Shown here piece after piece: positions 18,487 through 26,994 of a stretch of 64,000 nt of DNA. The translations under genes and the position numbers were made by a program. The notes under the pieces are model-generated. The model saw nothing but the letters and a program-made list of their open reading frames with translations, was not told where the DNA came from and did no database searches. This DNA is from Amycolatopsis marina (GTDB taxonomy: Bacteria > Actinomycetota > Actinomycetes > Mycobacteriales > Pseudonocardiaceae), in the NCBI RefSeq assembly GCF_900111885.1, contig NZ_FOKG01000008.1:246987-310986 (forward strand), given 5' to 3'. Position 1 is the stretch's first letter, and each line of letters begins with the position of its first letter.

Positions 18487-19185
18487 GTGGCGCGGATGCG
18501 GATGGCCGAGCTGAGCGGCGAGTCCGGGGTGCCGGTTGCGACGATCAAGTACTACCTGCGGGAGGGGCTGCTCCCGCCCGGTGAGCGGACCAGTCCCAAC
18601 CAGGCGCGCTACACGGCGGACCACGTCCGCAGGCTGCGGCTGGTGCGAGCGTTGATCGACGTCGGCGGGCTGTCCCTGAACCAGGTCGGTGACGTGCTCG
18701 ACGCCCTCGACGAGCCGGAGCCGGACCCGCACCACGTGCTGGGCGTCGCGCAGCGCGGGATCACCCCGGCCAAGGAGCAGCCCGGCGAGGCGGCGCAGGA
18801 GTGGGCGATGGATCGTGTGCGCGCGATCGCGGAGCGCCGTGGCTGGGAGTTCAAACCGGACAGCCCGTCGGTCTCCGTGCTGGTCTCGGTGTTCTGCACG
18901 TTCCGCGAACTGGGCCACGAGGACCTGCTGGACCGGTTGGACGGCTACGGGGAACTCGCCGACCGGATCGCCGAGATCGACCTGGCCGCCGTGCTGGGCC
19001 TGCCCCGGGAGGAGATGGTCGAGAGCGCCGTCGTGGGCACAGTGCTGGGCGACGCCATGCTCGTCGCCCTGCGCAGACTCGCGCAGCAGAGCGCCTCATC
19101 CCGCACCCTCCGCCGCCCCAACACCCCCGCCACCGGGGATGGAGCGTCTGCAAGTACGCCCAAGCAAGATCCACATGTGCGCTAA
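18487..19185 (+). CDS. MerR family transcriptional regulator
   Basis: A 232-residue regulator. The N-terminal MerR helix-turn-helix is clear (MRMAELSGESGVPVATIKYY, residues 4-23; then LREGLLPPGERTSPNQARY). A long C-terminal helical domain follows (about 95-205) that lacks the usual effector cysteines. Divergent from the two membrane genes, it is their likely regulator. The last dozen codons and the stop lie inside the left arm of a 123-bp inverted repeat, so the C-terminus (STPKQDPHVR) may have been acquired by insertion. Confidence 0.85.
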   Translation: MARMRMAELSGESGVPVATIKYYLREGLLPPGERTSPNQARYTADHVRRLRLVRALIDVGGLSLNQVGDVLDALDEPEPDPHHVLGVAQRGITPAKEQPGEAAQEWAMDRVRAIAERRGWEFKPDSPSVSVLVSVFCTFRELGHEDLLDRLDGYGELADRIAEIDLAAVLGLPREEMVESAVVGTVLGDAMLVALRRLAQQSASSRTLRRPNTPATGDGASASTPKQDPHVR

Positions 19186-19268
19186 CCGCACCCAACCGCC
19201 ACCCGCGCTCGGGGCAGCTTGGGTGCGGTTATGTACTGAAATGATCTTGCTTGGGCGTACTTGCAGAC
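19146..19268. repeat. 123-bp interrupted inverted repeat (MITE-like or bidirectional terminator)
   Basis: Perfect 26-bp terminal arms (19146-19171 and 19243-19268, starting GTCTGCAAGTACGCCC) enclose symmetrical 11-nt unpaired segments. Inside these are perfect 13-bp inner arms, TAACCGCACCCAA/TTGGGTGCGGTTA (19183-19195, 19219-19231), around a 23-nt loop. It lies between convergent genes and supplies the MerR stop codon. The geometry fits either a palindromic mobile unit or a very strong terminator. No target duplication was evident. Confidence 0.75.
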
Positions 19269-19298
19269 ACACCAAGGGCGGCCGGTACGGCTCGGCGG

Positions 19299-21092
19299 CT
19301 AGGCGGCGACGTGGAAGGTGGGGGCTATTCGGTCGAAGAGTTCGGTGCGCCCGGTGCTCTCCTGGTCGGTGGGTACGGTGATCGCGACCACCCACAGGTT
19401 GTTTCCACTGGGGAAGACCTGCGCGAACGTGCTGCGGTTGAGTGAGCGGACGGTGCCCTGCGCCGGACTGTCCGGTGCGGGGGTCTCCACCGTCCGGTAG
19501 GTCAACAGCAGGCCGCCCTTCTCGGGCAGTTTCTCCGTCTCGCCGGGTACGAAGTCACTCGGCGGCCACTGCGCCCGCAGCGTGGCGCCGTACTCCTGGG
19601 GATCCAGCGGCCCGTCGAATCGCTGCACGTCCAGCGCCTGCCTGCCGTCCGGGGACACGAACTGCACGAGCGTGCTCTGCGGCAGTGCGTTTCCCGGTTG
19701 CTGGGTGACCGACGTGGTCCAGTCCTCCGGGACATCCACCGAGAACATTCCGTCATTGGTGCCGCGCACACTGCTCGCGTCGCCCTGCCGGGTCACCAGC
19801 TCCCGCATCGGCGGTGCGACGGCTGACTCGGGGGCGGGCCGCTCGGGAGGCGTCAGCGGCTGCGCGCCGACCGCCCTGGTCAGCGCGAACCCGCCCACGC
19901 CCGCCGCGAGGAACAACAGCACTGCGAGCACCAGGAGCACCACCCCGCGGGACGCGCCGCGACCGGGTGTGCCGGCCTCCGGCGCTGCCGTCGAGGCCGG
20001 TAGACCGAAGGGCAGCGGACCAGGGTCGCTCGCCAGTTCGGGCGCTGGTTCTGCCCGCTCTTCCCGCGACGGCTTCGGCGGTGCGGACAACGGACGCACC
20101 GGTGCGATGACCTGGGTGGTCGTGGTGTCGGCGCGGTCGGGCGCAGGGGAGACGCCTGCCTCGACGAACAGTTCCGGCGCGAACAGCGTGTGCCGCGGCC
20201 GGGCCAGCAGCGGATACAACCGCCGCCGGACCTCGCGCAGCGGCATCCGCGCTCCCGGCTCCTTGGCCATCAGAGCTTGGATCACCGGCGCGAGCGGACC
20301 GGGGGCAGGCGGCGGCACACTGCCGTGCACCACCCTGCCCACGGTCTCCAGCGGGTCGCCGTCGGCGTCGTAGGGCGGTCTGCCCTCGACCGCGGAGAAC
20401 AGCGTCGCACCGAGTCCCCACAGATCGGCACCGGGAGTGACCGCGCCGCCCGAGGCGACCTCTGGCGCGATGTAGGCGGGGGATCCGAGCATCATCCCGG
20501 TGCGTGTCATCGTCGCCTCGGAGACGTTGCGCGCGATGCCGAAGTCGTTGAGCTTGATCCGCCCGTCCTTGGCGACCAGCACGTTGCCCGGTTTCACGTC
20601 CCGATGGGTGATGCCCGCCGCGTGCGCGGCCTCCAGCGCGGCCGCGACCGCGTCGCCGACCGCGGCGGCCTGGGCCACGCTCAGTGGCCCGTGTGCGCGC
20701 AGGAGCCCGGCGAGACTGCGCCCCGGAACCAGTTCCATGACGACGAACGGATCGTCGTTCTCCCTGGCGACGTCGTGCAGGATGATCACGTTCGGATGCG
20801 AGAGGACCGCGATGGCCCTGGCCTCGCGCAGCGTCCGCTCCCGCAACTCCGCTGCCTGGCTGGGTGGCAGCCCCGGTGGCAGCCGCACCTCCTTCACCGC
20901 GACAGGGCGGTGCAGGAACTCGTCGTACGCCGACCAGACCGTCCCCATCGAGCCGGAACCGAGCACCGCATGCAGCCGGTAGCGGCCCGCGACCACACGC
21001 GGTTCGGTGCCGGCCGGGTGCTCTCTTTCGGGGGAACCCGCCGGTCCCGATCCGCTGTCGGTGCCGTTGCCGGAGTGGGACACGCCGACCAT
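19299..21092 (-). CDS. Receptor-type Ser/Thr protein kinase with one TM and extracellular domain
   Basis: A 597-residue PknB-like kinase. The glycine loop GSGSMGTVW is at 45-53, catalytic K67 in VAVKEV, HRDVKPGN at 163-170 and DFG at 183-185, with activation loop threonines before GSPAYIAPEV. A Pro-rich juxtamembrane linker (about 300-380) is followed by a TM helix (about 384-405) and an extracellular domain of about 190 residues without PASTA repeats. Its ligand is unknown. It starts 112 bp from mutA on the opposite strand. An upstream in-frame extension to 21335 overlaps mutA and is unlikely. Confidence 0.92.
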   Translation of the reverse strand: MVGVSHSGNGTDSGSGPAGSPEREHPAGTEPRVVAGRYRLHAVLGSGSMGTVWSAYDEFLHRPVAVKEVRLPPGLPPSQAAELRERTLREARAIAVLSHPNVIILHDVARENDDPFVVMELVPGRSLAGLLRAHGPLSVAQAAAVGDAVAAALEAAHAAGITHRDVKPGNVLVAKDGRIKLNDFGIARNVSEATMTRTGMMLGSPAYIAPEVASGGAVTPGADLWGLGATLFSAVEGRPPYDADGDPLETVGRVVHGSVPPPAPGPLAPVIQALMAKEPGARMPLREVRRRLYPLLARPRHTLFAPELFVEAGVSPAPDRADTTTTQVIAPVRPLSAPPKPSREERAEPAPELASDPGPLPFGLPASTAAPEAGTPGRGASRGVVLLVLAVLLFLAAGVGGFALTRAVGAQPLTPPERPAPESAVAPPMRELVTRQGDASSVRGTNDGMFSVDVPEDWTTSVTQQPGNALPQSTLVQFVSPDGRQALDVQRFDGPLDPQEYGATLRAQWPPSDFVPGETEKLPEKGGLLLTYRTVETPAPDSPAQGTVRSLNRSTFAQVFPSGNNLWVVAITVPTDQESTGRTELFDRIAPTFHVAA

Positions 21093-21204
21093 TGTGGCGT
21101 AGTCCTCACCACCCGCGTGCCCCGCCGTGCCGGGTGGCGGGTGGGGGCAAACCGCGATCAGCCTCACATCTCGGCGGGCCCGATGAGCCCTACCATCGTG
21201 GGTT

Positions 21205-23115
21205 ATGACTTCGAGCGACGTGGCCGAGGCGACACCGCCCAGCGACCGGGAGCCCGACGAACTGGCTCTCGCGGCCGAGTTCGACCGCCCGGACCGCGCG
21301 CGATGGCAGGACCTGGTGGCGGGTGTGCTGCGCAAGAGCGGCGCCCTGCCGGAGAACTTCGACGTCGTCGCCGACGCTCCGGAGTCCCTGCTGACCAGCC
21401 GGACCTACGACGGCATCGAGATCCAGCCGCTCTACACCGCCGAGGACACCACGCCGCCCACCGGGATGCCCGGGCTGCCGCCGTTCGTGCGTGGTGCGCG
21501 CCCCGAAGGGCACGTCGGGACGGGCTGGGAGGTCCGCGCACTGGTCGCCGACCCCGATCCTGTCGCCGCGAACAAGGCCGCACTCGCCGATCTCCACGGC
21601 GGTGTGCAGTCGCTGTGGCTGCGTGCGGGCGTCGGAGGCGTGCCGATCGAGCGGCTCGCGGACGCGCTGAACGAGGTCTACGTCGACCTCGCACCGGTCG
21701 TGCTCGACGCGGGTGTGGAGTACGCGGCGGCGGCCGACGCGCTGCTGGAGGTCTTCGCCGAGCGGGAGATCCCGGACAGCGAGGTCACCGGCAACGTCGG
21801 CGCGGACCCGGTCGGCCTGCGCGCCCGCACAGGGCAGGCCCACGACCTCACGCCCGCGGCGGAACTCGCCGCCGGGCTGGCCGGAAAGCACCCGAAGCTG
21901 CGCACCATCGTGGTGGACGGCCTCCCGTTCCACGAGGCTGGCGGATCCGACGCACAGGAGCTCGGCGCGGCGGTGGCCGCCGGTGTCGCCTACCTGCGTG
22001 CCCTGACCTCGGCCGGGCTGGACATCGATCAGGCAGCCGGGCAGCTCGAGTTCCGCCTCGCGGCGACCGCCGACCAGTTCCTCACGATCGCCAAAATGCG
22101 CGCCGCGCGCCGGCTCTGGGCCAGGGTCACCGAGGTGTCGGGTGCGGGCGTCGCGGCACGCGGAATGCGCCAGCACGCCGTGACCTCCACGGCGATGCTC
22201 ACCCGGCGTGACCCCTGGGTGAACCTGTTGCGCGGCTGTGTCGCGTGTTTCGGGGCGGGAATCGGCGGCGCGGACTCCGTCACCGTGCTGCCGTTCGACT
22301 CCGGTGTGGGGCGTTCGGACTCCTTCGCGCGGCGCATCGCCCGCAACACACAGGCGATCCTCCTCGAGGAGTCCAAACTGGCCGGAGTGATGGATCCGGC
22401 GGGCGGGTCCTGGTACGTCGAGAACCTGACCGACGAACTCGCCCGCGTCGCGTGGCGGGAGTTCACCGACATCGAGCGGCACGGCGGCATCCAGTCCGCT
22501 CTGGATTCCGGGCTCCTCGCCGAGCGGTTGGCCGCCACGTGGGCCGAGCGGCAGCAGCGGCTGGCAACCCGCGAGGACGCGATCACCGGTGTGAGCGAGT
22601 TTCCGCACCTGGCCGAGAAGCCACTGGAGCGGGAGCCGTTGCCGGGCAGGCCCGAAACCGGCGGGTTGCCACGCGTGCGCTACGCCCAGGACTACGAGGA
22701 GCTCCGCGACCGCTCGGACAACCACCTTGCCGCCACCGGCACCCGGCCGCGGGTCTTCCTGGCCACCGTCGGGCCGGTCGCCGCGCACACCGCCCGGGCC
22801 ACATTCGCCTCGAATCTGTTCCAGGCAGGCGGAATCGAGCCGGTCGTGGCCGGGGCGACGAGCGGCGTCGATGACGTCGTCGCGGCGTTCCGGGACAGCG
22901 GCAGCACGGTGGCCTGCGTCTGCGGCAGCAACAAGGCATACCCGGAGCAGGCCCAGGCAACCGCCGAGGCGCTGAAGGCGGCGGGAGCCGAAACCGTGCT
23001 GCTGGCGGGCAAGCCGACCGAGGAGTACCCGGACGTCAACGGGTTCGTGTTCGCCGGATGCGACGCGCTCGCCGTTCTGACCAGCACACTGGACACGCTG
23101 GGAGTCACCGCATGA
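21205..23115 (+). CDS. mutA: Methylmalonyl-CoA mutase small subunit
   Basis: A 636-residue small (beta) subunit of the heterodimeric methylmalonyl-CoA mutase, which interconverts methylmalonyl-CoA and succinyl-CoA. It has the TIM-barrel part (FLTIAKMRAARRLWARV, IARNTQAILLEESKL) and a flavodoxin-like C-terminal domain. As expected for this subunit the cobalamin motif is absent: the equivalent region reads GPVAAHTARA, without D-x-H-x-x-G. The first of the 77-bp start-codon elements follows: the stop overlaps a 26-codon frame rather than mutB itself. A -10-like TACCAT lies 8 nt before the ATG. Confidence 0.95.
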   Translation: MTSSDVAEATPPSDREPDELALAAEFDRPDRARWQDLVAGVLRKSGALPENFDVVADAPESLLTSRTYDGIEIQPLYTAEDTTPPTGMPGLPPFVRGARPEGHVGTGWEVRALVADPDPVAANKAALADLHGGVQSLWLRAGVGGVPIERLADALNEVYVDLAPVVLDAGVEYAAAADALLEVFAEREIPDSEVTGNVGADPVGLRARTGQAHDLTPAAELAAGLAGKHPKLRTIVVDGLPFHEAGGSDAQELGAAVAAGVAYLRALTSAGLDIDQAAGQLEFRLAATADQFLTIAKMRAARRLWARVTEVSGAGVAARGMRQHAVTSTAMLTRRDPWVNLLRGCVACFGAGIGGADSVTVLPFDSGVGRSDSFARRIARNTQAILLEESKLAGVMDPAGGSWYVENLTDELARVAWREFTDIERHGGIQSALDSGLLAERLAATWAERQQRLATREDAITGVSEFPHLAEKPLEREPLPGRPETGGLPRVRYAQDYEELRDRSDNHLAATGTRPRVFLATVGPVAAHTARATFASNLFQAGGIEPVVAGATSGVDDVVAAFRDSGSTVACVCGSNKAYPEQAQATAEALKAAGAETVLLAGKPTEEYPDVNGFVFAGCDALAVLTSTLDTLGVTA

Positions 23116-23192
23116 GCGACCGGCAACGTGACCGAAGCGGGTACGGCACTGAGCGATGTGCAGCCCGCCGGCGAGTGAGGCAAGAGATATGA
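23112..23192 (+). CDS. 26-residue coupling ORF in 77-bp start-codon element, copy 1 (before mutB)
   Basis: The frame opens at an ATG overlapping the mutA stop (ATGA) and closes at a TGA overlapping the mutB ATG. The peptide is Arg-rich and ends in [15 protein letters not shown]. Two other copies precede accE and accD, each exactly 77 bp from ATG to ATG; bases 23145-23182 are identical in all three, including synonymous positions. The unit is flanked by ATGAGC direct repeats and carries the downstream ribosome binding site (GTGAGGCAAGAG). It could be a coupled leader peptide or the by-product of a small inserted element. Translation is unproven. Confidence 0.5.
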   Translation: MSDRQRDRSGYGTERCAARRRVRQEI

Positions 23193-25378
23193 GCATCCCC
23201 GATTTCACCGGCATCGACCTCGGCACGCCCGAGTCCGTTGGCCGCTCCGAGTGGGCCGAGGCGCTGCACGCGAGCACCGGCAAGGGGGACGACGCCCTGG
23301 CCTGGGAGACGCCGGAGGGGATCGGGATCAATCCGGTCTACACCGCCGACGACCTGTCCGGTGTGGACTTCCTGGAGACCTACCCGGGCATCGCCCCGTT
23401 CCTGCGCGGGCCCTACCCGACGATGTACGTGAACCAGCCGTGGACGGTGCGCCAGTACGCGGGGTTCTCCACGGCGGAGGCATCCAACGCGTTCTACCGG
23501 CGCAATCTCGCCGCGGGCCAAAAAGGACTGTCTGTCGCCTTCGACCTGGCGACTCACCGTGGCTACGACTCCGACCATCCGCGCGTCGCGGGCGATGTCG
23601 GGATGGCGGGCGTGGCGATCGACTCGATCTACGACATGCGCCAGCTCTTCGAGGGCATCCCGCTGGACAAGATGAGCGTGTCGATGACCATGAACGGCGC
23701 GGTGCTGCCGGTCATGGCGCTCTACGTGGTGGCGGCCGAGGAACAGGGAGTCGAGCCGGAGCAGCTGGCGGGGACCATCCAGAACGACATCCTCAAGGAG
23801 TTCATGGTCCGCAACACCTACATCTACCCGCCGCAGCCGTCGATGCGAATCATCTCCGACATCTTCACCTACACCTCGCAGCGGATGCCGCGGTTCAACT
23901 CGATCTCCATCTCCGGCTACCACATGCAGGAGGCGGGAGCCACCGCCGACCTGGAGCTGGCGTACACGCTCGCCGACGGCGTCGAGTACATCCGCGCAGG
24001 TCTCGACGGCGGGCTGGACATCGACAAGTTCGCCCCGCGGCTGTCGTTCTTCTGGGCGATCGGGATGAACTTCTTCATGGAGGTCGCCAAGCTGCGGGCG
24101 GCGCGGCTGCTGTGGGCGAAGCTGGTCAAGCAGTTCGAGCCGACGTCGAGCAAGTCTCTTTCGCTGCGCACGCACTGCCAGACGTCGGGCTGGTCGCTGA
24201 CCGCGCAGGACGTCTACAACAACGTCACCCGCACCTGTGTCGAGGCCATGGCCGCGACGCAGGGCCACACGCAGTCGCTGCACACCAACGCCCTGGACGA
24301 GGCGCTCGCGCTGCCCACCGATTTCTCCGCCAGGATCGCCCGCAACACGCAGCTGATGCTGCAGCAGGAGTCCGGCACCACCAGGGTGATCGACCCGTGG
24401 GGTGGCAGCGCCTTCGTCGAGAAGCTGACCTACGACCTGGCACGCAAGGCATGGGCGCACATCAGCGAGGTCGAGGCGGCGGGCGGGATGGCCCGCGCGA
24501 TCGACGCCGGTATCCCGAAGCTGCGAATCGAGGAGGCCGCCGCGCGCACTCAGGCCAGGATCGACTCCGGGCGTCAGCCGGTCATCGGGGTGAACAAGTA
24601 CCAGCTCACCGGCGCCGATGCCGCCGAGCAGATCGACGTGCTCAAGGTGGACAACGCGGACGTGCGCGCGCAGCAGCTGGAGAAGCTGCGCAGGCTGCGC
24701 GAGGAACGCGACGAGAACGCCACCCAGGACGCGCTGCGCAGGCTGACCGAGGGCGCTGCGTCCGACTCGCGTAACGGCAACCTGATGGCCCTTGCCGTCG
24801 ACGCGGCGCGGGCCAAGGCCACCGTGGGAGAGATCTCCGATGCGCTGGAGGGCGTCTGGGGGCGGCACTCCGGGCAGATTCGTACCATCTCCGGGGTGTA
24901 CCGCGACGAGGTCGGCAAGTCCCAGAACGTGGAGCAAGCGCGCGAGCAGGTGGCCAAGTTCGCCGAGGGCGAGGGCAGGCGCCCCCGGATCCTGGTGGCC
25001 AAGATGGGCCAGGACGGCCACGACCGCGGCCAGAAGGTGATCGCAACGGCGTTCGCCGACATCGGTTTCGACGTGGACGTCGGGCCCCTGTTCTCCACCC
25101 CGGCAGAGGTGGCGCGGCAGGCGGTCGAGGCGGACGTGCACGTGGTCGGTGTCTCCTCGCTCGCGGCTGGGCACCTCTCGCTGGTCCCCGCGTTGCGCGC
25201 CGAGCTGGCCGAACTGGGCCGGGAGGACATCATGGTGGTGGTCGGCGGGGTCATCCCGCCGCAGGACTACGACGATCTGCGCAAGGCCGGCGCCGCGGCG
25301 ATATTCGGACCCGGAACGGTGATCGCGGATGCCGCGATCGACCTGCTGCGGCAACTCGAAGCGCGACACGAGAGCTGA
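23189..25378 (+). CDS. mutB: Methylmalonyl-CoA mutase large subunit (B12-dependent)
   Basis: A 729-residue catalytic subunit. The substrate-binding TIM barrel shows [35 protein letters not shown] and [11 protein letters not shown]. The C-terminal cobalamin-binding domain has DGHDRG at 609-614 with H611 the expected cobalt ligand, then the SxL-type segment [12 protein letters not shown] 23189 was chosen because it overlaps the 26-codon upstream frame and has GAGG 8 nt upstream. An in-frame extension starting MCSPPASEA (23156) lies wholly within the 77-bp element and occurs equally before accE and accD. meaB follows 7 bp downstream. Confidence 0.96.
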   Translation: MSIPDFTGIDLGTPESVGRSEWAEALHASTGKGDDALAWETPEGIGINPVYTADDLSGVDFLETYPGIAPFLRGPYPTMYVNQPWTVRQYAGFSTAEASNAFYRRNLAAGQKGLSVAFDLATHRGYDSDHPRVAGDVGMAGVAIDSIYDMRQLFEGIPLDKMSVSMTMNGAVLPVMALYVVAAEEQGVEPEQLAGTIQNDILKEFMVRNTYIYPPQPSMRIISDIFTYTSQRMPRFNSISISGYHMQEAGATADLELAYTLADGVEYIRAGLDGGLDIDKFAPRLSFFWAIGMNFFMEVAKLRAARLLWAKLVKQFEPTSSKSLSLRTHCQTSGWSLTAQDVYNNVTRTCVEAMAATQGHTQSLHTNALDEALALPTDFSARIARNTQLMLQQESGTTRVIDPWGGSAFVEKLTYDLARKAWAHISEVEAAGGMARAIDAGIPKLRIEEAAARTQARIDSGRQPVIGVNKYQLTGADAAEQIDVLKVDNADVRAQQLEKLRRLREERDENATQDALRRLTEGAASDSRNGNLMALAVDAARAKATVGEISDALEGVWGRHSGQIRTISGVYRDEVGKSQNVEQAREQVAKFAEGEGRRPRILVAKMGQDGHDRGQKVIATAFADIGFDVDVGPLFSTPAEVARQAVEADVHVVGVSSLAAGHLSLVPALRAELAELGREDIMVVVGGVIPPQDYDDLRKAGAAAIFGPGTVIADAAIDLLRQLEARHES

Positions 25379-25385
25379 GGCCGGA

Positions 25386-26387
25386 GTGGCGCGTGCGATC
25401 GACGTGTCCGCGTACGCCAAGGGTGTGCTGGCGGGTGATCGTGGAGTTCTCTCCAAGGCGATCACCCTGGTGGAGTCGAACAGACCGGAGCACCAGGCGC
25501 GGGCACAGGAGTTGCTGGTCGAACTGCTGCCGCACGCCGGAGGGTCGCAGCGGGTCGGCATCACGGGCGTCCCAGGAGTCGGCAAGTCGACATTTATCGA
25601 CCAGCTCGGCACCGACCTGACCGCGGCGGGGCATCGCGTCGCGGTGCTGGCGGTCGATCCGTCCTCCACCCGCACTGGTGGCAGCATCCTCGGCGACAAG
25701 ACCAGGATGTCCCGGCTCGCGGTGGATTCGGCGGCGTTCATCCGCCCTTCGCCGACGTCGGGCACGCTCGGCGGGGTGGCAAGGGCAACACGCGAGACGA
25801 TCGTGCTGATGGAGGCCGCGGGCTACGACATCGTGCTCGTCGAGACCGTCGGCGTCGGGCAGTCCGAGGTCACGGTCGCGAACATGGTGGACTGCTTCCT
25901 CTTCCTCACCCTGGCCCGCACCGGCGACCAGTTGCAGGGCATCAAGAAGGGCGTGCTCGAACTGGCCGACGTGATCGCGGTGAACAAGGCGGACGGCGAG
26001 CACGAGCGCGAGGCGCGCAAGGCGGCGAGGGAACTGTCCGGGGCGCTGCGGATGATCTACGGCCCGGACGCGGAGTGGACCCCGCCGGTGCTGACCTGCA
26101 GTGCGCTCAACGACATCGGTCTGGACACGGTGTGGCAGCAGATCAGCAGGTACAACGACACCCTGCGCGAGTCGGGGGAGTTCGCGGAGCAGCGCAGCAG
26201 GCAGCAGGTGGACTGGACCTGGGCGATGGTCCGGGAGCAACTGCTCGGCAGGCTGGCGACGCACGTCGAGGTCAAGGCGGTGGTGCCCGAGGTCGAGCGC
26301 GCGGTCCGCGCGGGCGAACTGACGGCGACCCTGGCGGCCGAGCGGATTCTGGGCGCGTTCACCGGCGATCACCCGCGTGGCTCCTGA
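25386..26387 (+). CDS. meaB: MeaB/ArgK GTPase, methylmalonyl-CoA mutase chaperone
   Basis: A 333-residue G3E-family GTPase that loads and protects the B12 cofactor of MutAB. Walker A GVPGVGKST is at 61-69, followed by VLAVDPSSTRTGGSILGDKTRM, here broken by the switch region, VETVGVGQSE, and the guanine-specificity motif VNKAD. The C-terminal dimerisation arm is helical. The GTG start lies 7 bp after the mutB stop with GAGGCCGGA upstream, so it is part of the mut operon. Confidence 0.95.
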   Translation: MARAIDVSAYAKGVLAGDRGVLSKAITLVESNRPEHQARAQELLVELLPHAGGSQRVGITGVPGVGKSTFIDQLGTDLTAAGHRVAVLAVDPSSTRTGGSILGDKTRMSRLAVDSAAFIRPSPTSGTLGGVARATRETIVLMEAAGYDIVLVETVGVGQSEVTVANMVDCFLFLTLARTGDQLQGIKKGVLELADVIAVNKADGEHEREARKAARELSGALRMIYGPDAEWTPPVLTCSALNDIGLDTVWQQISRYNDTLRESGEFAEQRSRQQVDWTWAMVREQLLGRLATHVEVKAVVPEVERAVRAGELTATLAAERILGAFTGDHPRGS

Positions 26388-26448
26388 TCTGGCGGCGTCC
26401 GGCAGGGCAGACTGGTCCCCTGTGTTTCGTGAGTGAGGCGGAGGCCGA

Positions 26449-26775
26449 GTGTCGATGATGGTGACCCGACTACGTTCCATGGTGCCCGCCGCGCTGCTCG
26501 GGCTGGCGGTGCTGCTGGGCGGGGCCCCCGGCGCCTTGGCCGAGCCGGTCGCCACCGAACCGTTCGTCGCAGCGGCACCGTTCGTCGCAGCCGGTCCCGC
26601 GCTGACCCAGGACACGACTCCGGAGCCAGGCCCGACGCTGGATCCCAGCGAGAGTGAGCAGGCCAACGCCGAGAAGACCAGGAACAAGCTGATCGTCGGC
26701 GGTATCGCGGCTGTGCTCCTGGTGATCGTGATCTGGGGTCGCAGTGTGCGGAAGAAGTCGAGCAAGAAGGACTAG
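26449..26775 (+). CDS. Small exported/membrane protein, unknown function
   Basis: A 108-residue protein with an N-terminal signal peptide (hydrophobic AALLGLAVLLGG, cleavage likely after ALA near residue 31). A Pro/Glu/Thr-rich linker (about 50-75) is followed by a single C-terminal TM (LIVGGIAAVLLVIVIW) and a basic tail RSVRKKSSKKD. It would sit in the membrane with the acidic linker outside. No family recognised. It follows meaB by 61 bp on the same strand. GTG 26449 is followed by ATGs at 26455 and 26458 that could also serve. Confidence 0.7.
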   Translation: MSMMVTRLRSMVPAALLGLAVLLGGAPGALAEPVATEPFVAAAPFVAAGPALTQDTTPEPGPTLDPSESEQANAEKTRNKLIVGGIAAVLLVIVIWGRSVRKKSSKKD

Positions 26776-26856
26776 TAGCCGACCGACTACAGTGTGGCCG
26801 AATTCGGCCTAGCCGTTCGCCGCACACCCGCTACCGGCTGTCTCGCAGGGTAGACT

Positions 26857-26889
26857 TGTTGCTCCATGCATCACCTGTTTGGTGCAACA
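26857..26889. promoter_or_regulatory. Candidate operator upstream of the M20 amidohydrolase
   Basis: TGTTGCTCC (26857-26865) and GGTGCAACA (26881-26889) form 9-bp arms with one mismatch. They lie just downstream of a -10-like TAGACT (26851-26856), in the 219-bp gap before the amidohydrolase. A repressor site overlapping the transcription start is a reasonable reading. Nothing else recognisable was seen in the gap. Confidence 0.4.
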
Positions 26890-26994
26890 CTCTCTGCAAA
26901 TGCGTACGACATTCATTACCCAGCGAAGGTTCGATGTTGCGGCAGATGCTGCGCTCGGTCGGCTTGGTGTGGGTGCCTCGAACGGAGGTGCGGC

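Noticed and set aside
21092..21335. Upstream extension of the Ser/Thr kinase to 21335
   Set aside because: It would overlap the mutA start and adds a basic, low-complexity sequence before an otherwise normal kinase N-terminus.
26426..26450. GAGTGAGGC near the small exported gene as another element tail
   Set aside because: Nine matching bases in a purine-rich ribosome-binding context are not enough, and no core sequence is present.
26776..26994. Riboswitch or tRNA in the gap before the amidohydrolase
   Set aside because: No cloverleaf, cobalamin box or other known aptamer sequence could be traced; only a short dyad was found.
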